Assembly: GCA_022606425.2 (NCBI GenBank)
Contig: JAHDVF020001468.1
Coordinates: forward strand, 1,798,001-1,862,000
Source: Lepidostoma basale
Taxonomy: Eukaryota > Arthropoda > Insecta > Trichoptera > Lepidostomatidae
Reading direction: 5' to 3'
DNA length: 64,000 nt
Positions 1 to 10,815 of the stretch are shown piece by piece. Within the stretch, counting starts at the first letter, position 1; every line of letters begins with the position of its first letter. The translations under genes were made by a program, and so were the position numbers. A model generated the notes under the pieces. It did no database searches. It saw nothing but the letters and a program-made list of their open reading frames with translations, and was not told where the DNA came from.

Positions 1-70
1 TATAAGACGCACCTGAATTTTGGGGTAAATTTTTTTAAGAAAAAAGTGTGTCTTATAGTCCATAAAATAC
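1..70. repeat. Inverted-repeat end of a DNA element, cut by the window edge
   Basis: TATAAGACGCAC at the start and GTGTGTCTTATA at 47-58 form an inverted repeat. This sort of sequence is common as a dispersed transposon end in animal genomes. Only one end lies in the window. Confidence 0.4.
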
Positions 71-139
71 GGTACACGTTGTGATGGATCGTCCTGTTCG
101 CGAGGACCTGGTGTGGAGGATTCCTCACCTACCCTTCCT

Positions 140-320
140 CCAGTCCTCTCCTGGTCACGGCACCCAATGTGGTGGATCGAGCTGGTCCCCGTTCGTAACC
201 CAGCCTTCACCCTTCCTGGTCATCATCGCTGTGATGTCCCCTCCTGGTCACGGCGCCGAATGTGATGGAATATCCTGGTCACGGCACCAAATGTGATGGA
301 TTGCCCTTTCCGCGAGGAAC
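140..320. repeat. Short degenerate tandem repeat with a primer-binding-site-like motif
   Basis: CCTGGTCACGGCRCC followed by (C/A)AATGTGRTGGA occurs at about 150, 240 and 270. Read on the minus strand each becomes TCCATCACATT(T/C)GGYGCCGTGACCAGG, which resembles an LTR end followed by a tRNA primer-binding site. A decayed LTR-retrotransposon remnant is possible. No gag or pol frame is seen nearby. Confidence 0.35.
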
Positions 321-900
321 CTAAGCAGAATCCCTCCTAACCTTCCTCCGCGAATGGTGGAGCTTCCTCCAGTCATTCCCTCTTCATCCACCTGTATGGA
401 GCTTACAGGTGTTTTACCTTACGCGAGTTGGCCTTCGTGATCGTCTAGAAATAATACCGTATGACCCCTCGTTATGACCGATGTAATCCAAGCCCTTTTA
501 TTTGGCGAATACTAATAATTTCATTCTAAAGCTAATCGTTCCTAACCCTTCCGAATATTCTAAGCAATCCTGACAAACCCACGTGTAATCAACTATATGT
601 CACTCAATATTTCCTATGGACATCTAAACCAAACAACCTAAAATATCTCTAAGTTTACAAAATATAAATTCAAAATATTATCTCTAGAAAATGTGGCAGC
701 CCTGGAAGAAACATTCACAAACAATTTGGAACAAATACAATGTACAGTAATTTAAATCAGAGCGTAATGTAATAATGATGCAATAAAGAACAGCTTCCTG
801 AAAGGTACAGGTTATTTAACAATTCAATGTCAAAATATAATATATTAAGTATATAAAGATTTGTGGGAACTGGGATATGATAGTGTTAGTATCGCGTTGA
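320..900. other. No gene seen
   Basis: AT-rich sequence without an exon-like frame or a repeat recognised elsewhere in the window. Part of it (360-470) is GC-richer but has no convincing coding frame. Confidence 0.5.
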
Positions 901-949
901 CCCAGATCTTTCGTCAATCTGGTGATTTTTCTCCACTGCTCCACAGCAG

Positions 950-1149
950 AATCGTCTGGAGACCAGACGTTCTACCTCCCAACCCTTAATCAGTGGACCT
1001 GGGGATTCAAACCCATGAACCTGGCCATCACCCTATCGGGGGTTTTCGAAGATTGGCCCACCCACGACAGAATTCCCGCAGACGCGATAGCAGGGTCTTC
1101 CACCTGCTTATCTATAGGAGTCTGTATATGGCGTGGGCTCTTGAAGTGA
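950..1149 (+). other. Exon-like open frame with splice signals
   Basis: CTCCACTGCTCCACAG is a good acceptor. The following frame is open for about 65 codons (ESSGDQTFYLPTLNQWTWGF through IGVCIWRGLL) to a GTGAGC donor-like site at 1144. GC content is above that of the surroundings. It could be an exon of the gene ending at 2420 or a retroelement remnant. No family is recognised. Confidence 0.25.
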
Positions 1150-2200
1150 GCTTCCCAACTTCCCTAACTGTCTTCATTCATCAGCAGTCAACCATATTTA
1201 TGTAGCATAATTTGCATGGGTCGAAGTTTATATGTTTATTTATATAGAAGATGGCAAATTTTGTTAGAACGCTACATGTCCATAACTAAGATTTCAGTAT
1301 TCGATGAGTTAGTGAATACCTGTTTCGGGCGCGATGCGTTGGCCCGAGTGTTAGTGAACTATATTACGTGCGGTATAGGAAAGGTATCGATATATCAAAT
1401 ATATATATATTTAGGTACATGTATGTAATATATAAACGTAAGCATAGTATAATCATGGAGTAAGCCGAACGCATACATTCCAATATCCTGAAATATAAAT
1501 TCTTAATTCTAGACTTAGCTTTTCCGTCGTAACAACAGCTCAGGAAAACTGATTCTATAGTATTTTTAAATCTGCAAATGCCGCACCCCTCGTACCACTA
1601 TACTTGTATACAAAATAAAATGGAGTTCTTGATAATCAAAACAACAAACACCCACTGAATTTAATACCAAAAGCGACCGCTTCCCGTCAGGTCAAAAGTC
1701 AACTGCCCCGAACTACCTCTCTCCCTGGCCCACGAACCCCTCGGCCAAACTCACCCCTCTCCCCTCTCCCTGCGTCTCCTCTGCTTCCCGCGCCCCTAAA
1801 GCCATCCCTTCTCGGTTAGGTGTTACACCTTCTAGTCATTTGAATTTATTTTCGTACATCTGAATTTACGTATCTCCCTTCTCTACGATGTTTCAATACC
1901 ATCACAACGTTAATCGTAGCCTGACATTAAAATGTTGGCAATTAACAAGAGAGTAATGATGTCACAGAATATTTAAAATGTGAATTACTCAGTCGGTATT
2001 GTATAATAGTTACAGAATTTGAGTAATAAATTATTTGTAGGCACAATAGTACCGGCGCTGTCAAACCACCGGACAGATTAACAATTCTTCCTTAAGGTGT
2101 TAATGTTCTCCAAATATCTAAACTCTACAACTATTGCTTACTGTTTCCTTAAAAAATTACTTTATGTAGTCTTTGAGAAGTTAGCAAATGAGGTCAAGGG
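1150..2200. other. No gene seen; includes a pyrimidine-rich tract
   Basis: 1690-1800 is unusually C/T-rich, without a supported open frame. The remainder is AT-rich. Nothing else was recognised. Confidence 0.5.
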
Positions 2201-2231
2201 AGTTTTACAAGCTTGGATGGCATGTTGTCAG

Positions 2232-2420
2232 GATGTTTGTCCCCGCTGACTCCCCGGAACCGGCGGCAGCGCTGGGACTACGCCCCCGGTGCACCCGACT
2301 TCAAACTGCGACATCTGCTGGAGCGGCCGCGGGGGGCTGGCTTTGAGCGCATCAACACGGAGGAGAGTGACGAAGAGCCCACTCCCGCTACCAGCATGCT
2401 GGCCCCCCAGAATGCCTGAT
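2232..2420 (+). CDS. C-terminal exon of an unrecognised plus-strand protein
   Basis: A GC-rich block with acceptor TTGTCAG at 2225-2231 and an open frame ending in TGA at 2420. It reads CLSPLTPRNRRQRWDYAPGA, then PDFKLRHLLERPRGAGFERI, NTEESDEEPTPATSMLAPQN and A. The acidic Ser/Thr-rich end looks like a cytoplasmic, phosphorylatable tail. A poly(A) signal follows about 135 bases on. The frame is also open upstream to 2213, so the acceptor at 2207-2208 is possible. I do not recognise the family. Confidence 0.55.
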
Positions 2421-2554
2421 CACTGGATTCTGACACCAGTATCAATGCGTAATGCAGCCCAAAGTGCTGGAAGTTAAAATTAAGAATGCCCGTGTGCACA
2501 ATCGGCCCAGTAGGGATAGTCCAAAGATTTGATGTTTTTTTCTTTATAGACTTT

Positions 2555-2560
2555 AATAAA
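2555..2560 (+). terminator. Poly(A) signal after the exon at 2232-2420
   Basis: AATAAA in the context CTTTAATAAAAG, followed by GT-rich sequence, at the expected distance from the stop codon. Confidence 0.5.
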
Positions 2561-2579
2561 AGTGTAAAGTTGTACAAAT

Positions 2580-3400
2580 GTGAATTTGTTTACATGCAAT
2601 GACACTTTAAGATAAATGCTGTACCTGGATCCATAATTTTGGGTCAATTTCATACAGAGAATATATTAAATTTGAATATTTAATAAATAAAATTATTTTC
2701 ATAACACTTTTTTGCAATTTTCACAAATATTTATTCGGGCCATAGATTACCTTTCTCGGTGTAGAAATTTGAGATTTCTGCATGGAGGAAGGACGTCTGT
2801 GGCCCGAAACATGTTTCTGAAAAGTGCAAAAATGTTTTGTGAAAACACAATATTTATAAAAAATATTCTAATGTGAATCCACGACACAAAATAATGGTGA
2901 ATATAGAAGAAGATTTATCAAATTAGTTTAATTTTAAATTTATATATCCATTACATTGCTGAAAGAAATAAAATATTAAACTTGAAATTATTTAGCTTGA
3001 AATAAGTATATAATTGTTTTTTTTTTCATGTTTTATTTAACTCAAAAATTATTTTAATTTTGGTGTGTAAAAAAATTTATACATTTAAAAAAATATAAGA
3101 AACCTCCATTAAGCGCTACTATTTCAGAGACTTTGCGTTAAGATGTTTCCGTTTGTCAATTTTATGCTTACAAGAAAAATAATATATATGCATTGATGAA
3201 GGGTTCCAGGGACATCGATGTAAAAATGTTCTACGTAAAACCCAATTCTTGTATATTTATGTAAATAATATTATTCCAATACGAATATGTATATTACATA
3301 CATTTTAAATCAAATTAAATTCGCACAGAAGAATCCCTGCCCTATGGTTGATCTTTAAATTTATGAATAAAAATTAATAACTACTGCAATAATTTATAAC
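2580..3400. other. No gene seen
   Basis: Strongly AT-rich. Contains isolated CGAAACATGT-like (2803) and TGATGAAGGG (3193) fragments reminiscent of the foldback families, but no complete copy. Confidence 0.5.
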
Positions 3401-3403
3401 CTG

Positions 3404-3986
3404 TTAAACCCTTATAGTGTGCTATAGCTAGCTACATTTGCAGTGAAAAAAAATGGTTCGAACTGCGGTTATCTACATTTACAGTTCAGATAGATAGTTC
3501 CAGTTCATCATAATATTATGTACAATTTAGATCAAGGAACTAAAGTAAAGAGTTTATAAGATACTTTCAAATATGATGTGTCAAATGCAAATAAATATAA
3601 GATGTGAATGCGTAAATGAATGAACAAAGTAATGAAAGGGTCGTTAAGATGGTTTGGATACATGGAAAGAATGAATGAAGACAGAATGGTGAAGAAGGTA
3701 AATGTAAACGACGTGAACGGAGCTAGAAATAGAGGAAGGCTGAGGAAAACGGGGCACAATGAAATCAATCAAATATTAAATGACACGATGTATGAATGTA
3801 CAGGTAACGAGAGAATTATGTCAGGACAGAACAGAACAGTGTGGTGGTCCATTATTTCTGCCTACCCTTCCGGAGAGACGGCTTGATGGTTAGTTAGTTT
3901 GTTAGTTTTTTCAAATATGAACTGCCGCAGTTCAAAACAATTTATTTTGGACTGCAAATGTAGCAAGCTGCACTATAGGGGTTTAA
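3404..3986. mobile_element. TTAA-bounded piggyBac-like non-autonomous element, split by a LINE
   Basis: TTAA at 3404-3407 and 3983-3986 flank matching ends: ACCCTTATAGTGTGCTATAG on the left and, read inward on the minus strand, ACCCCTATAGTGCAGCTTGC. Both continue into CTACATTTGCAGT. TTAA duplication and CCC-type ends are the piggyBac hallmark. No transposase is present. A LINE copy (3577-3908) interrupts it. Confidence 0.7.
3577..3908 (+). mobile_element. GTTA-tailed LINE fragment with target-site duplication
   Basis: A 5'-truncated copy encoding the C-terminal region ([20 protein letters not shown] onward, ending YPSGETA-stop at 3886). It has an internal deletion and a 3' tail of GTTAGTTAGTTTGTTAG. 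The 12-base TTTCAAATATGA at 3565-3576 is repeated at 3909-3920, a target-site duplication that fixes both ends. It inserted into the TTAA element after that element had arrived. Confidence 0.8.
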
Positions 3987-4537
3987 CTCATTCTTATTCG
4001 TGGTTTAAATTTAAACGAAAGGGATGAACAAAAAACATTAACAAACAACGGTTCCTTAAATATTTAGCAATAATTTATGTGATTAAATAACTTCAACTGT
4101 ACAAAATAATAATAAAACATGTATTTACATATTACATCACATTTGTTTGGTGTCTGATTGTGTGCGCGGGTAATTAAACTAAAAAAAGACTTGAAGATTC
4201 ATATTTTATAATACACATACCAAAGTTTTGTTCTGTTTAAGTGTAATTTTCTGCTTATGTTTTCATATATATACAATATTTTTTTATTTAAGTGTATTTC
4301 ATGTAAAATGCAATACTATTGATAATTTAATGTCTAGTATTTACAGAAGACTTCTTTTTACATGTTAATTAACCCCCATTTTACGGCAGGCTTCATTTGC
4401 AGTAAAAAAAATCATGTCAAACTGTGACCTACTACATTTGCAGCTCAGACAGATAGTCCCAGTTCATCATAATATTATCTGCAATTTAGTATGAAGAATC
4501 TAAAGGAAAAAGTAATTTTTTTAACCACAGGGGGTCA

Positions 4538-4729
4538 TTTTAACCCAATTACTGTATACAATTTGTTTTAGCTATTTATAATCATTCTCATGACATGTGA
4601 TAGATAGCCAATCTTTCGCCATTTTATTCTGCATCAGATCAAAGACAGTGTGACAATCACACTGCCATTGCTGGGAATCAAACCTTCGGTGCGGCAGTCA
4701 TAGCTCTTCCCGCTCTGCCACGAAGGTTT
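4538..4729 (-). mobile_element. tRNA-derived SINE copy
   Basis: Read on the minus strand it begins with a tRNA-like head (CTTCGTGGCAGAGYGG, A-box-like), a B-box region with GGTTTGATTCCC, then a body TGTGATTGTCACACTGTCTT and an AT-rich 3' part ending near TAATTGGGTTAAA. Same family as 47212-47439 and 51711-51921. Confidence 0.75.
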
Positions 4730-4789
4730 ATAAGATACATTCAATTATGAGCTGCATATGTAGTCTAAAACTGTTTTAAACCATTTTTT

Positions 4790-5100
4790 TGGACTACAAA
4801 TTTAGTTTGTTGTTCAAAACCAATTTTTTGGACTAAAAATGTTGTCTGGTGCAGTTCGAAACAAATTTTTGGACTGCAAACGTAGTCTGGTGCAGTTTGA
4901 AACCATTTTTTTGGACTGCAAATGTATGTCTGGTGTAGTTGGAAACCATTTTTTTGGACTGCAAATGTAGTCTGGTGCAGTTCGAAACCATTGTTTTGGA
5001 CTGCAAATGTATGTCTGGTGCAGTTGGAAACCATTTTTTTGGACTGCAAATGTAGTCTGGTGCAGTTCGAAACCATTGTTTTGGACTGCAAATGTAGCCA
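4790..5100. repeat. 42-43 bp tandem repeat, about 7 units
   Basis: GGACTGCAAATGTA starts recur at 4871, 4913, 4956, 4998, 5041 and 5083, with degenerate units at 4790 and 4830. From 4913 on, 42- and 43-base units alternate (TGTAGTCTGG versus TGTATGTCTGG), giving a roughly 85-base higher-order unit. The unit is derived from the end region of the host TTAA element. Long open frames on either strand here are artefacts of the repeat. Confidence 0.9.
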
Positions 5101-5114
5101 GCTGCACTAGAGGT

Positions 5115-5725
5115 AAGTGTTCAACTTTCTGTTGAACAGTTTTCTTAAGACCTGCGTTAATTAGTTAAATATTAAACTGCAGAATATTAAGACTTTGACT
5201 TGTTTTAGTCGTGTAAACCTTGGTACATGCGGTGATATTTTATATTATGCTGATATCACATAATAAAGACATTAGTTATTTGCATTTGAAATTAACATAG
5301 TTTTTTTTTAATTTTATTAATAATAATTTTATAAAATGCAAATTTAAACTGTAACCTGAACAAAAATATTTAACTCCATAGCAATCGGCTATATCTAAAA
5401 TATGTTCAAGCTTTGTTCAAGCAAGCACTTTGTTTAACAACTAAGTTGTTTATAACACCTGATGATGCCAGAATTGGTTGACGAAACAGCTGTCGCGACA
5501 ATTTCATAAGAACTAAACAAAATTTGTCATATTATAATAGTGTTCCAAATTAAAGAGTTAATAAAGTATATAGTTTATTAAAACACTTTTTCTTATAAAT
5601 TTTATTTAATAATTCTTATATACCCAATTTTGATGTACTTAACATGTTATCAAAATGGGATACTGACATAAAAAAGTGAAGATTTATTAAATTGTTTATG
5701 ATTAAACCAAATCATAAAATACCCA
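5115..5725. other. No gene seen; one foldback-type motif
   Basis: AT-rich. Contains CCTGATGATGCCAGAATTGG followed by TTGACGAAACAGCTGTCGCG at 5459-5500. The same element lies in reverse at 23960-24010. Otherwise nothing was recognised. Confidence 0.5.
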
Positions 5726-5728
5726 TGT

Positions 5729-5959
5729 CGCCTCTTTGCAAGAATAACGTGTTATCTCGAAAAATTGAAATTGTTTAAAATGAAACAAGATACCCGTCTG
5801 AAAGAGACAACGTGACAACACAATATACCACTGTTGTGTTATCTTTTTCCCTCATAGATTCTCTGTTTTTCACTTTAAAGATACCATGTTTTGTAGAAAA
5901 TAATGTTGAACACGGCGGATTTGATTTTCGAAATGTCACGTTATTCTTCCAAAGAGGCG
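5729..5959 (+). mobile_element. CGCCTCTTTGC MITE, copy 1
   Basis: 231-base element with terminal inverted repeats CGCCTCTTTGCAAGAATAAC and CGCCTCTTTGGAAGAATAAC (right end, minus strand). It is flanked by ATGT on both sides, suggesting a 4-base target duplication. The internal sequence (CCCGTCTGAAAGAGACAACG and onward) is shared with the copies at 19182 and 63138. There is no coding capacity. Confidence 0.85.
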
Positions 5960-6477
5960 ATGTATTTTAATGCACCAGAAGTTTAGAATTTATAATTGTT
6001 CAAGAAACATTCGTTACCCACGTTTGTTCTAATTTCCATTTATACTTAATTGTAAGTTCTACAAAAATATTTAATTTGTTAGGCATTATAAATATGTAAA
6101 CATACAAACCGTTGTGCATTAATTTAGTCAATGTGCAAAATTAATCTGATAACACAAAGTGTCCAATCGATTTATAATCTCTCGTATAAGATATATTATA
6201 TTTTAGTCGTATGTGTGAATGTGTATAGGATATCAATAAAATGGGAGTTTCAAATATTATTTAAAGAATTGAATAGTAAAGACAAAAAATTTAAGTAGCT
6301 TTTGTTTTATTGAAATATAAATTATTCTATAAATAATATTAATGAAAATGTCATAAATTATTCTTATTATTCATTTTCCACAGTCCAAAGATTTTTTATT
6401 TTGAATCAATATCAATTGATGTATTCTTCCGAGAAGAATATATCGATTGAGTCTACGCACACAGGATGGTGATTTTA

Positions 6478-6592
6478 TTTTATATATTATTATATTATAT
6501 AATATAATATATTATTATAATATATAATATAATATATAATATATTATTATTTTATATATTATTATATTATTATTATTATTTTATATATAATA
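6478..6592. repeat. AT microsatellite / palindromic TATATTAT repeat
   Basis: About 110 bases of TATATTATTATATTATATAA-type sequence with no G or C. It is self-complementary and likely hypervariable. Confidence 0.9.
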
Positions 6593-6922
6593 CTTAGGAT
6601 CATTGAAATATGTAAAATCATTTGTAAACAATTTGTAAGAAGATGTTTTTCTTAGAAACAGTTTATTTCGTCTTACCTCAAATAACTTATTTCTGATTTA
6701 TATAATATCATTTAGTATCCCCGAACTATGTAATCATTGTAATAAAATTTCTTAACGAGTTCCAAGAAACACTTTCCAATATTTCTGGACCTACCCAAAT
6801 AATTCTTTGTAAAAAATGTTACATCAATTTTCGTTAATTATCATATTCTGCTCCATTTACTAGTGTATATAAACTGAAAGAGTAACTCCTTTTGACAAAT
6901 TATATGCAACGAGTTGAAGTTT

Positions 6923-7020
6923 CGTCACATTTGATAATGCCTTAGAAGGGCGAAACATGTCATTCCCATAAAATATAATAAAACTTCTAGAAAACTGACG
7001 TTTTCATTGGTATTAATTAT
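6923..7020 (+). mobile_element. Half copy of foldback family 1
   Basis: TTTGATAATGCCTTAGAAGG followed by GCGAAACATGTCATTCCCAT, then TATAATAAAACTTCTAGAAA, is the right arm of the palindromic family seen complete at 26771-26950. The left arm is missing. Confidence 0.7.
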
Positions 7021-8340
7021 GCTTTATCTTGTTTCTCTCCTATTAGAAGTTGGACAACATCATGGCTATTTCTATTTTTGATACAGCAGCTCTAAACTAG
7101 GTTGTTGTGCTGCAATTGAACCATTTTCAAAGCAATCAAAGATGTGATGTTTTGCCAATTTGCCGACAATTTCAAAGCCAGTCAAAGATGCATTGTTTTG
7201 GCAATTGAGAAATCTATTATCTCTATTATTTCACCTTTTTCAGGAGACAAGAGTAACTTCTTTTGCCAAATTATATCCACAGACGTTTCCACACAACGGA
7301 AACTGGATAACTTTGAGTCATGTCAGATTGAATACTAGCAAATGAATGGAGCAAGTTAGCACTGCTTTCTCTTCTGGACATGAGCGCAGATAGCAAGAAT
7401 CCCTTCAGATGGATTGTTTATATTCTGGTGTAACCAGTGCCACTGGAAATTCTACTGCTAAGAGTAGGACATGTCCCAATTTAACAGTGTCTTCTTTATC
7501 GACTTAGATCGGTGATCCCACTTCAACTCCAGTTCTAATTAACCATGTTTTTGGGCCAACGACCCCTTATTCTTCCATTCCAATAAAATTGTGATAAAAT
7601 TTCGAGGAATATCCTTGTTTTTATAATTTATATTCTTCAACCTTATGCTTAACATCTTTCAACAAAGTTTGTTCTAAATTACCACCATGAAAAGAAAAAT
7701 GAAAATAGAACAAATATCATTTCCATAAAATATAATAAAACTTCTTTCATTCATATTAATTATTGCAAATGTAACATTCCTTAGTATAATTATCACATTC
7801 CTTTTCTTTTATAAAAAAGTGGTTCATCTTATACAATGTATGTTTTTATTTTATTAGTACCCGTATTAAGTTATTGTATTACAAATTCAACTATGATTTC
7901 TCAAACAGTACCAAGAAAAAATGTCTATACTTATTTAATTACTCACAATTTTGAATAATAAATAGAAAATGTGCAAGTACACTTTTATATTGGTACCTTT
8001 TTCTCTGAAATCCATTAATGTAACCAACTCAACAAGGGGTACCAAAATTGGACATAAGATTTTAAATATAACAACATGCCTTTCTTTCACATTTTACAAT
8101 AATTATCTATGGACTTTGAATAAGTACCTTTTTTACTCAAACTTATTCCTCCTCTTTCCTTTGCTCTTTCTGAAAAATACAATACTATTTATAGTTTTTG
8201 TTGATACTTGAAGAAAAAGGCAAATGTAGCAAGTTGTTAATATTAAGTATATTTTATTTTATTCAAATTGTATACAGCAAATGGATTCAACCTTTAATTC
8301 GTTTAAAGTGTTCTAATTAGTGTTAGTAACAACATGTTTA
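7021..8340. other. No confident gene; one exon-like frame near 7245
   Basis: TATTTCACCTTTTTCAG at 7226-7242 is a good acceptor, and frames after it run about 30 codons to a stop, but two frames are equally open and the sequence is AT-rich. A short foldback-1 fragment (TTTCCATAAAATATAATAAA) lies at 7720. The rest is unremarkable. Confidence 0.4.
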
Positions 8341-8342
8341 TA

Positions 8343-9319
8343 CAGTACACTCCTGCTAATCCGGCATATTTGATACTTCTACGATGTCGGATAACCGAAA
8401 GCGCCGGATTACTGAGCGCCATCGAAAAACAGTTAGAACAGAACCATTAGGGCAGTCGATAATAATTAAATTTTCTCTTCTTCTTCTTCCTCTTAGTTTA
8501 GGTCGTATGACCTGTTTGTGACGGTGGGCTGTCCTGGGATGATGATGTCCAGCCATCTCTCCATCTCTTCGGCGGCCTTCCTGGTAATCTCTTGCGGCTT
8601 AGGTTTTCATCTTTAACAATTTTCACAATTCTTGTATTCTTCATGCTTCTGCTTCTTCCCCATCCACTATGTCTTCAACACCACAGACAGACCTTATCGT
8701 TTCATTTCTGATCCGATCTCTGAGGGTGTTGTTCGCATTTCTGCTACTCTAAGAAGGTTCTTAGTTCTATTGGTATCGCCTCTGACCTCTATTCCGTACG
8801 TCATGATGGGGCGAACGCATGCCTTGTATATCCTGACTTTACTTTCGGTTACCATGTGTTTGTTCCTCCATATGGTGTCGCGCAAGCAGCCAGCCACGGC
8901 TGTCGCTTTGTTGGTTTGTGCTAGCACCTCATCATATAGGTCACTGTAGCTACCAATCACTATGCCTAGGTAAGTGAATCGCATGACTTGCTCAATAGGT
9001 GTGTTATCGATGATCAGCTTAATTAATTAATTAAATTTTAAATTGTATAATCTCTGTCTGCATCAAAATTGATAAAAAAAAGTACACATTATTTTTTGCT
9101 GAGAAATGAAAAAACTTTATTGCCTACATAGCATAAGACAATAGATTTTATATTTATATCAAGCTTCTCCTGTACTATACTTATATCATAGATTTCATTC
9201 ACTTTAAAAAGTAGCATCTAATGTCATTTTTTTTAATCTGATTTTTTCTTCCAAGCCAAGCGATGCCGGATTATTGAATATGCGGAACTGTCGGATGCCG
9301 AATTAGCAGGAGTTTACTG
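8343..9319. mobile_element. Pogo-like element split by an RT-family fragment
   Basis: The left end CAGTACACTCCTGCTAATCC matches the right end read inward (CAGTAAACTCCTGCTAATTC). Both continue into GGCAT, with TA at the left flank. The CAGTA...CTAATCCGG style is that of pogo/Tigger elements. A LINE fragment (8473-9022) lies inside. No transposase frame was recognised. Confidence 0.7.
8473..9022 (-). mobile_element. AAG-tailed RT family, C-terminal fragment
   Basis: Minus-strand frame 8694-8984 encodes a post-palm RT segment: YLGIVIGSYSDLYDEVLAQT, then VAGCLRDTIWRNKH and RIYKACVRPIMTYGIE. The 3' end (8473-8490 on plus) is a TCTTCTTCTTC tail, that is AAGAAG in the sense strand. Same family as 32401-33455. 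The frame is broken after EMRT. Confidence 0.75.
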
Positions 9320-9362
9320 TGTATTGATATAATAAATAAAAAACAATATTTAAAAGCTAATA

Positions 9363-9570
9363 TTAACCCTTATCGGACGCTAGCTTTTGTATCTTTTGTA
9401 CATGTTATTCTATCAATATTTAATTTTAAAAAGGCACTCTGTATCACTCCATTGGAAATATTCCACTGACAAAGTTATTACGTGACAACATGATTCAACA
9501 TGTGCCATACGACCGCAGCGACAAAGTTCTGTTGTCACGTCAGAGGTGACTTACGTCTGTTAAGGGTTAA
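9363..9570. mobile_element. TTAA-bounded piggyBac-like MITE, family 2 copy 1
   Basis: TTAA at 9363-9366 and 9567-9570. The ends are CCCTTATCGGACGCTAG and, inward on the minus strand, CCCTTAACAGACGTAAG. Interior shared with 30394-30641 (ATGTTATTCTATCAATATTT, GCAGCGACAAAGTTCTGTTG). Non-coding. Confidence 0.85.
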
Positions 9571-10400
9571 TGTTGAATGAAACAATATGGGACACCTAAT
9601 ATATAATATAAATTCTTCCCAAACAGATTATGTCAATAGCTCAAAATAATATTTCTAAATCTTCGCCTGGTTTATTTAAGAAGCTCAGTACGTACAATAC
9701 GTAGGTGTTTACTTTTGGAATGTGAGTGTGCTGTGATGCTTAATGCTTCTCATGCCCATGTGTTTCAATGTAGGCCATTTTTACTTTTTTTTCTTTCTAA
9801 GAGCTCTGAATGTGTGAACCTGAAACATGAGGCCAAACATGAGTACCTTTATTAATACTAAAATCTTTGTAACTGTCCTAAACTTAGCTTTGTAAATATA
9901 TCAAAACCTATTCCTTGTATAAACATAAAACAAATAATCACTCATTGTCTTTTTCTAGTCAAAATACCAAATTATATAAACAAAATCAAATTAGATTTGT
10001 TAAATTAAGAAAAAAATCGATTCTATCTACATTTTATCATTATTATGAAGAAATAGGAGCCAAAATACATAAACAAGTTGTTGCCAAAAAGAAATAAAAT
10101 AATTATTCTATGTATTGTTCTTTTGTCTTCTATATACAACATGCTGCAATGCTATATTCAAAATGTGTTAATGTTTTATTTAGGGAAAACGCTAATTATT
10201 TAGTAGTACGAGTATATAGGATATATTAATACTTCCTAAAATGTACATGTTATGCACACAAGTACAACAACATTTTCTATGTTACTAATACAGGGTAATG
10301 CAAAAAATCTTTATGGTACCTTTTTTAAAATCATAGCGAGAAATAGTGGAATTGTCATGTGAAAACTGTGTTATTATATATTATATAATACTTACCATTT
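9571..10400. other. No gene seen
   Basis: AT-rich. The short frame at 9915-10097 is Lys/Asn-rich and has the composition of random AT sequence. Confidence 0.5.
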
Positions 10401-10403
10401 ACA

Positions 10404-10815
10404 AACAAACAAACACAAACAAACCATCATGCCGTTTCTTCGCAGGGGTAGGCAGAGAGAATGGACCGCCACACTACTCTATCCTGGCAAACCTCTCTAG
10501 CTTCCTCAACATTCATACAACAAGTCATACACACACGTCGATTCCTCCGACTTCTAACATGACCAACCTTTAAAATTTGATTAATTTGGTCATGCCATGT
10601 TTTCCTCGGTCTGCCTCGACTCCGTACCCCATTTACATCATTAACGAATACTTTCTTAACCATTCTTTCTCCATCCATGAATTCCATATGTCCGAACCAA
10701 CGCAGTGATCCTTTCATAATTTGTTCATAATACCTTCTTCAGCACTACATTCCTTTCTTATATCAGCATTTGAGATTCTGTCGTATATCTTACCATTTAC
10801 ACACTTCATATTTTC
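10404..10815 (-). mobile_element. GTTA-type LINE family, subfamily with GTTT tail
   Basis: Minus-strand frame 10427-10717 encodes [20 protein letters not shown] through [20 protein letters not shown] to SAYPCEETA-stop. The 3' tail is GTTTGTTTGTG-like rather than GTTAGTTA. It is 5'-truncated near 10815. Confidence 0.8.

Larger units (their letters stand above)
4369..5115. mobile_element. Second copy of the 3404 TTAA element, expanded by tandem repeats and carrying a SINE
   Basis: The left end TTAACCCCCATTTTACGGCA and the following TTCATTTGCAGTA segment match the element at 3404. The right end GGACTGCAAATGTAGCCAGC then TGCACTAGAGG matches its other end, although the right TTAA is decayed to TTCAA. 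Inside are a tRNA-derived SINE (4538-4729) and an amplified array of the GGACTGCAAATGTAG segment (4790-5100). Confidence 0.65.

Noticed and set aside
4765..5110. Repeated QSKxxVSNCTR-type peptides on both strands
   Set aside because: Translation of the 42-bp tandem repeat in several frames; no start or splice context.
7243..7345. Exon after TTTCACCTTTTTCAG
   Set aside because: Two frames are equally open, the composition is AT-rich, and no upstream or downstream partner exon was found.
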